Shown here: in pieces, positions 34,401 to 36,428 of the stretch
Layout of the letters: each line of letters opens with the position of its first letter
How positions within the stretch are numbered: position 1 is the first letter of the stretch
From: Streptomyces mutomycini
GTDB lineage: Bacteria; Actinomycetota; Actinomycetes; Streptomycetales; Streptomycetaceae
Assembly (NCBI RefSeq): GCF_001700505.1
Contig: NZ_MAPV01000080.1
Span: 1-36,428 of the forward strand
Reading direction: 5' to 3'
Length of the DNA: 36,428 nucleotides
Notes under the pieces: generated by a model
Database searches by the model: none
Told to the model about the DNA's origin: nothing
Seen by the model: only the letters and a program-made list of their open reading frames with translations
Program-made: the position numbers and the translations under genes

Positions 34401-36428
34401 CGCTGGAGGACTGGCTGGACTTCGCGGAGTCCCTGCTGGGCACGCAGGAGGTCCCGTCGGACTCGCTGGTGGCGTCATTCGCGACGCTGGACGAACTGGA
34501 ACCGTACGAGGACGCGCTGCCCGAGCTGATGGGGATGGACCGGGCGCACTGGCTGGAGAACCGGTTCCCGTGGGTGGCGGTTGCGGGGGATGTGGCGGCG
34601 CGGCAGGGGTTCTTCCACTGGGAGCTGGAGTACGCGCAGGTGTTCGCGCGGGGCGGGTACGACTTGCAGGTGGGGAATCCGCCTTGGGTGCGGCCGGATT
34701 GGCAGGAAGGCACCGTTCTCGCTGAGCTGGATCCTTGGTTTATGCTCACCGAGAAGCCGAGCACCGAGGAACTCCGCTTGCGTAAGCGAGAACTCATGAT
34801 GGCCGGGTCTGAGGCGGCCAGTTTCTACCTCACTGAACTGTCCGGGATTTCCGGAATTGTGGCAATTTTGGGCGGCGCGGCTACCTACCCGATCCTAAAT
34901 GGAACACGACCGGACCTCTATCGCGCATTCATGTGCCGAACATGGAAAAACATCTCACCCCACGGCACGGCCGGACTAATTCATCCAGATACCCACTTCA
35001 GCGGAGTCAAGGATGGCCCCTTGCGTGCGGCCGCATACAAGCACATGCGCACGCATGCACATTTCCATAACCGCACCGCGATCTTCCCAGAGATTCACGC
35101 CAACACCGAGTTTGGAATAAATATTTACGGTACAGAAAGGTCAGCCTCATTCACACACATTAGCTGGCTCTTTGATCCGGCGACTCTTACTGAATCCCTA
35201 TGCCACGATGGCACGGGCGCTCTACCCGGAATTAAGAATGACGGGAAGTGGGACATTCGGCCGCATAGGCATCGCCTAGTACACGTGGACGCCGACAGGC
35301 TGAAAGAATGGAATCGCCTCTCGGGTGGGAGTGCGACGCTTTACGCCGAATCCCCCCTGCTGTACCCGGTCACCTCTCAAGAGCAAGGCGCCATCAGTGC
35401 TCTGTCCGAGATTCCCCTGCGCCTAGCCTCACAGAACCCCGCAGTGAGTCAGGGCTATAACGAGACAAACTCCAAGAGGGACGGCTATCTACACTGGTCC
35501 ACCAGTGAGGTGTCAAATCTTTCCGACGTAGTACTGCAAGGACCGCACTTCGGCGTAGCAACACCATTTAATAAACAGCCGAACAACCCATGCAAAACAA
35601 ATCGAGATTGGTCTGCATTCAACCTAACGACCCTTACCCCGGACACTCTCCCCCGTACCAACTACGTTCGCGCATGCGATCTACACCGTTACGAATCTGA
35701 CCAAGATGTCTGGTCCGGGCGTCGTTACACTGAATACTTTCGCATGGTCTGGCGCATCATGATTCCGTTCGACACCGAGCGAAGCCTATTCGCCGCCCTG
35801 ATCCCGCCTGGGCCGGCGCATATTCACGGCGTTCAGTCAATGCGGCTTCCGAATGACCGGCTGACGGCGCTTCAAGCGGGCTTCTGGGCAGCTCTCCCGC
35901 TCGACTACTTGCTTCGAATCACGGGCCGCGCCAACCTTATGGCGGGCGAGGCGCTGAAGATGCCAGCACCCGTCGCAAGTCATCCTCTAGCCGCCCCGCT
36001 CCTGCTGCGAACTCTCCGCCTCAACAGCCTCATCAGGGTCTACGCGCCTCTCTGGGAGAAACTATTCCACCCGGCCTGGCCACACTACGAGGACTGGGCC
36101 AACCCGGACTGGCCCAACCTCACCCCCCTCGCCACCGGTCTTACCCCTACATGGCAGCACGACACCCCCCTCCGCACTGAATACGAACGCCGCGCTGCTC
36201 TCGTAGAGCTCGACGCCCTCGTTTCCGTCTGGCTCGGCATCACTGCCGATCAGCTCGTCGCGATCTACAAGTCCCGCTACCCCGTTCTCTCCGACTACGA
36301 GTCCGAGATGTACTTCGACACCAGCGGCCGCAAGATCGCCCGTAACCACAACACCCACGGTCACGGCCAGACCAAGGAGGACTACCTCGACCTCCTCGAC
36401 CACCTGGCCTCCCCCGCCACCACCCCAC
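31472..36428 (+). CDS. drmMI: Giant N6-adenine DNA methyltransferase, class 1 DISARM DrmMI (3' end cut by window)
   Basis: At least 1652 codons, open from ATG 31472 (GAAGG nine bases upstream) to the window end with no stop. The catalytic core has SAM motif I EPALGSGAFLNEA (Glu633 onward), the acidic adenosine-binding DLNETAVELAEVSLWL (Asp690) and GNSL (724-727). The target-adenine motif NPPW follows after a long insert at 1069-1072, giving a gamma-type order as in Eco57I/PglX enzymes. The first 600 residues have no motif I recognise and show no clear PD-(D/E)XK nuclease. The region after NPPW (about residues 1080-1510, bases 34700-36050) should recognise the target; there GC falls to 40-58% and 11 CTA codons appear, with no TTA. 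GC then rises again. The methylase should mark host DNA as self. drmA, drmB and drmC are expected downstream. Confidence 0.85.
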   Translation, partial: MTYDSLMNRGEYFSAHYLAEVLPKDLKSGLLAEWKQREDEAAEALKAAAEASGAEAEPAADALPVTPRAGLRALRRPYFRARSYFALGEEHDAAESSASASDDDAVTYASPEWRERVRALNADVLRALGFDAKPRTITVERAEQSYEVRVAHFEKGLVALDCGWSAEPDAAMDPNGPGRLLEQLVLDGQHRVTTGSKLASFLFACEDAPRYVLLLVGGVVVLADRAAWGEGRYLAVSLDAALERNDTKAGGELDTVAALFGADSLRTPEEGGENPLAGLVDKSTKRAVGVSSELRDGLRISVELIANEVLERLREQGVRPEDVKELPELGRQLTRESLRFLYRILFLLYAEARPELGILPSDYPEYQQGYGLARLGDLVAEQDLVDEKSRRGFYLYESLDLLFRKVQEGYRPRRTHGAPSSPAEKASEDLGLRFEPLHSKLFEQESIKLIGARTVPDPRHDADEPGSERFLDTRLRNATLYRVLRLLMLTRGKRKERGGFISYAQLGINQLGAVYEGLMSYSGFVAGEELYEVAKNGDPKDGSWLVPSSRADEYADSVYVRERDEYTGEERRVRHAPGSFVYRLSGRDRQTSASYYTPESLTKVTVQLALQHRLDQDDTVTPAREMLDWKICEPALGSGAFLNEAINQVAAEYLRRRQDELGVAIDTEKYAQELQKAKAYIALHNSYGVDLNETAVELAEVSLWLNTMHPGMEAPWFGLHLRRGNSLIGGRREVYGPERLKKGGWLGTTPERFPLADAVAGAELPVGAVHHFLLPAKEWGAVAAEKEAKALAPEAAKALGAWRKAITKSPSTKQTARLQGLARRAEYLWGLVVRRLEISERDISRRIDVWGAEEGWLRSPEVAVQRDKVLADLEAVDTPYWRLKTLMDTWCALWFWPVQEAALLDGSAEQYARPAEVAGVTADHESGVLMSWETDDLFGETTDSRELTRESVERRRGTGRRKEQIREQRRPVIPLAALEDWLDFAESLLGTQEVPSDSLVASFATLDELEPYEDALPELMGMDRAHWLENRFPWVAVAGDVAARQGFFHWELEYAQVFARGGYDLQVGNPPWVRPDWQEGTVLAELDPWFMLTEKPSTEELRLRKRELMMAGSEAASFYLTELSGISGIVAILGGAATYPILNGTRPDLYRAFMCRTWKNISPHGTAGLIHPDTHFSGVKDGPLRAAAYKHMRTHAHFHNRTAIFPEIHANTEFGINIYGTERSASFTHISWLFDPATLTESLCHDGTGALPGIKNDGKWDIRPHRHRLVHVDADRLKEWNRLSGGSATLYAESPLLYPVTSQEQGAISALSEIPLRLASQNPAVSQGYNETNSKRDGYLHWSTSEVSNLSDVVLQGPHFGVATPFNKQPNNPCKTNRDWSAFNLTTLTPDTLPRTNYVRACDLHRYESDQDVWSGRRYTEYFRMVWRIMIPFDTERSLFAALIPPGPAHIHGVQSMRLPNDRLTALQAGFWAALPLDYLLRITGRANLMAGEALKMPAPVASHPLAAPLLLRTLRLNSLIRVYAPLWEKLFHPAWPHYEDWANPDWPNLTPLATGLTPTWQHDTPLRTEYERRAALVELDALVSVWLGITADQLVAIYKSRYPVLSDYESEMYFDTSGRKIARNHNTHGHGQTKEDYLDLLDHLASPATTP

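Noticed and set aside
33529..34797. 422-aa open frame on the minus strand
   Set aside because: A Ser/Arg-rich shadow opposite the methylase gene, with no family character.
27244..36428. Pgl/BREX type 2 system (kinase, methylase, helicase)
   Set aside because: The kinase lacks the size and extra domains of PglW, no PglZ or PglY is present, and the helicase-then-methylase order fits DISARM class 1 better. The unseen downstream genes leave some doubt.
31472..36428. Type IIG restriction enzyme
   Set aside because: The motif order allows it, but no nuclease motif is visible in the N-terminal region and the SNF2 helicase partner points to DISARM.

Overview
The window is about 70% GC with strong G/C bias at third codon positions, frequent GTG starts, stop/start overlaps (TGATG, TAGTG, GTGA) and gene families typical of Streptomyces: Tap-like secreted peptidases, LexA boxes of the actinobacterial type, and a bifunctional deacetylase/glycosyltransferase. 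It reads as a Streptomyces chromosome fragment. Both ends cut through genes. The left end is a perfect 21-bp inverted repeat, so the window may be a draft contig.

Layout. 1-5.9 kb: a partial IclR regulator, a PAP2-diacylglycerol kinase fusion, a methyltransferase, a VOC protein, a zinc alcohol dehydrogenase, an SRPBCC protein and a LapA-like membrane protein. 6.0-13.1 kb: five peptidases on the minus strand. One is a secreted CocE/X-Pro type enzyme. The other four form a likely operon (M55 D-aminopeptidase, M20, S9, S66 LD-carboxypeptidase) suited to peptides containing D-amino acids. 13.3-15.3 kb: an aldo/keto reductase divergent from a LysR regulator. 15.3-20.4 kb: a GH18 glycosidase divergent from a coupled three-gene exopolysaccharide cassette (matA-like, matB-like NodB+GT2, acyltransferase-3), the Streptomyces pellet/PNAG type. 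20.5-23.6 kb: a DHA2 efflux pump with three C-terminal transthyretin-like domains, and a CoxG-like SRPBCC protein that appears to carry an inserted palindromic repeat. 23.7-27.2 kb: an Rv2578c-type radical SAM protein behind a perfect LexA box, a Tap-like secreted peptidase and a GNAT acetyltransferase.

27.2-36.4 kb (right end) is a defence locus on the plus strand: a soluble Ser/Thr kinase, a 964-aa SNF2 helicase and a giant N6-adenine DNA methyltransferase that is still open at the window edge (at least 1652 codons). The helicase and methylase match drmD and drmMI of class 1 DISARM. The core genes drmA, drmB and drmC would lie beyond the window. The kinase is not a canonical DISARM member. 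The part of the methylase just after its NPPW motif falls to 40-58% GC with rare codons, then returns to high GC, which suggests an exchanged target-recognition domain.

Gene calls rest on motifs and recalled family knowledge. No database search was run. GC values are hand counts of single 60-base lines.
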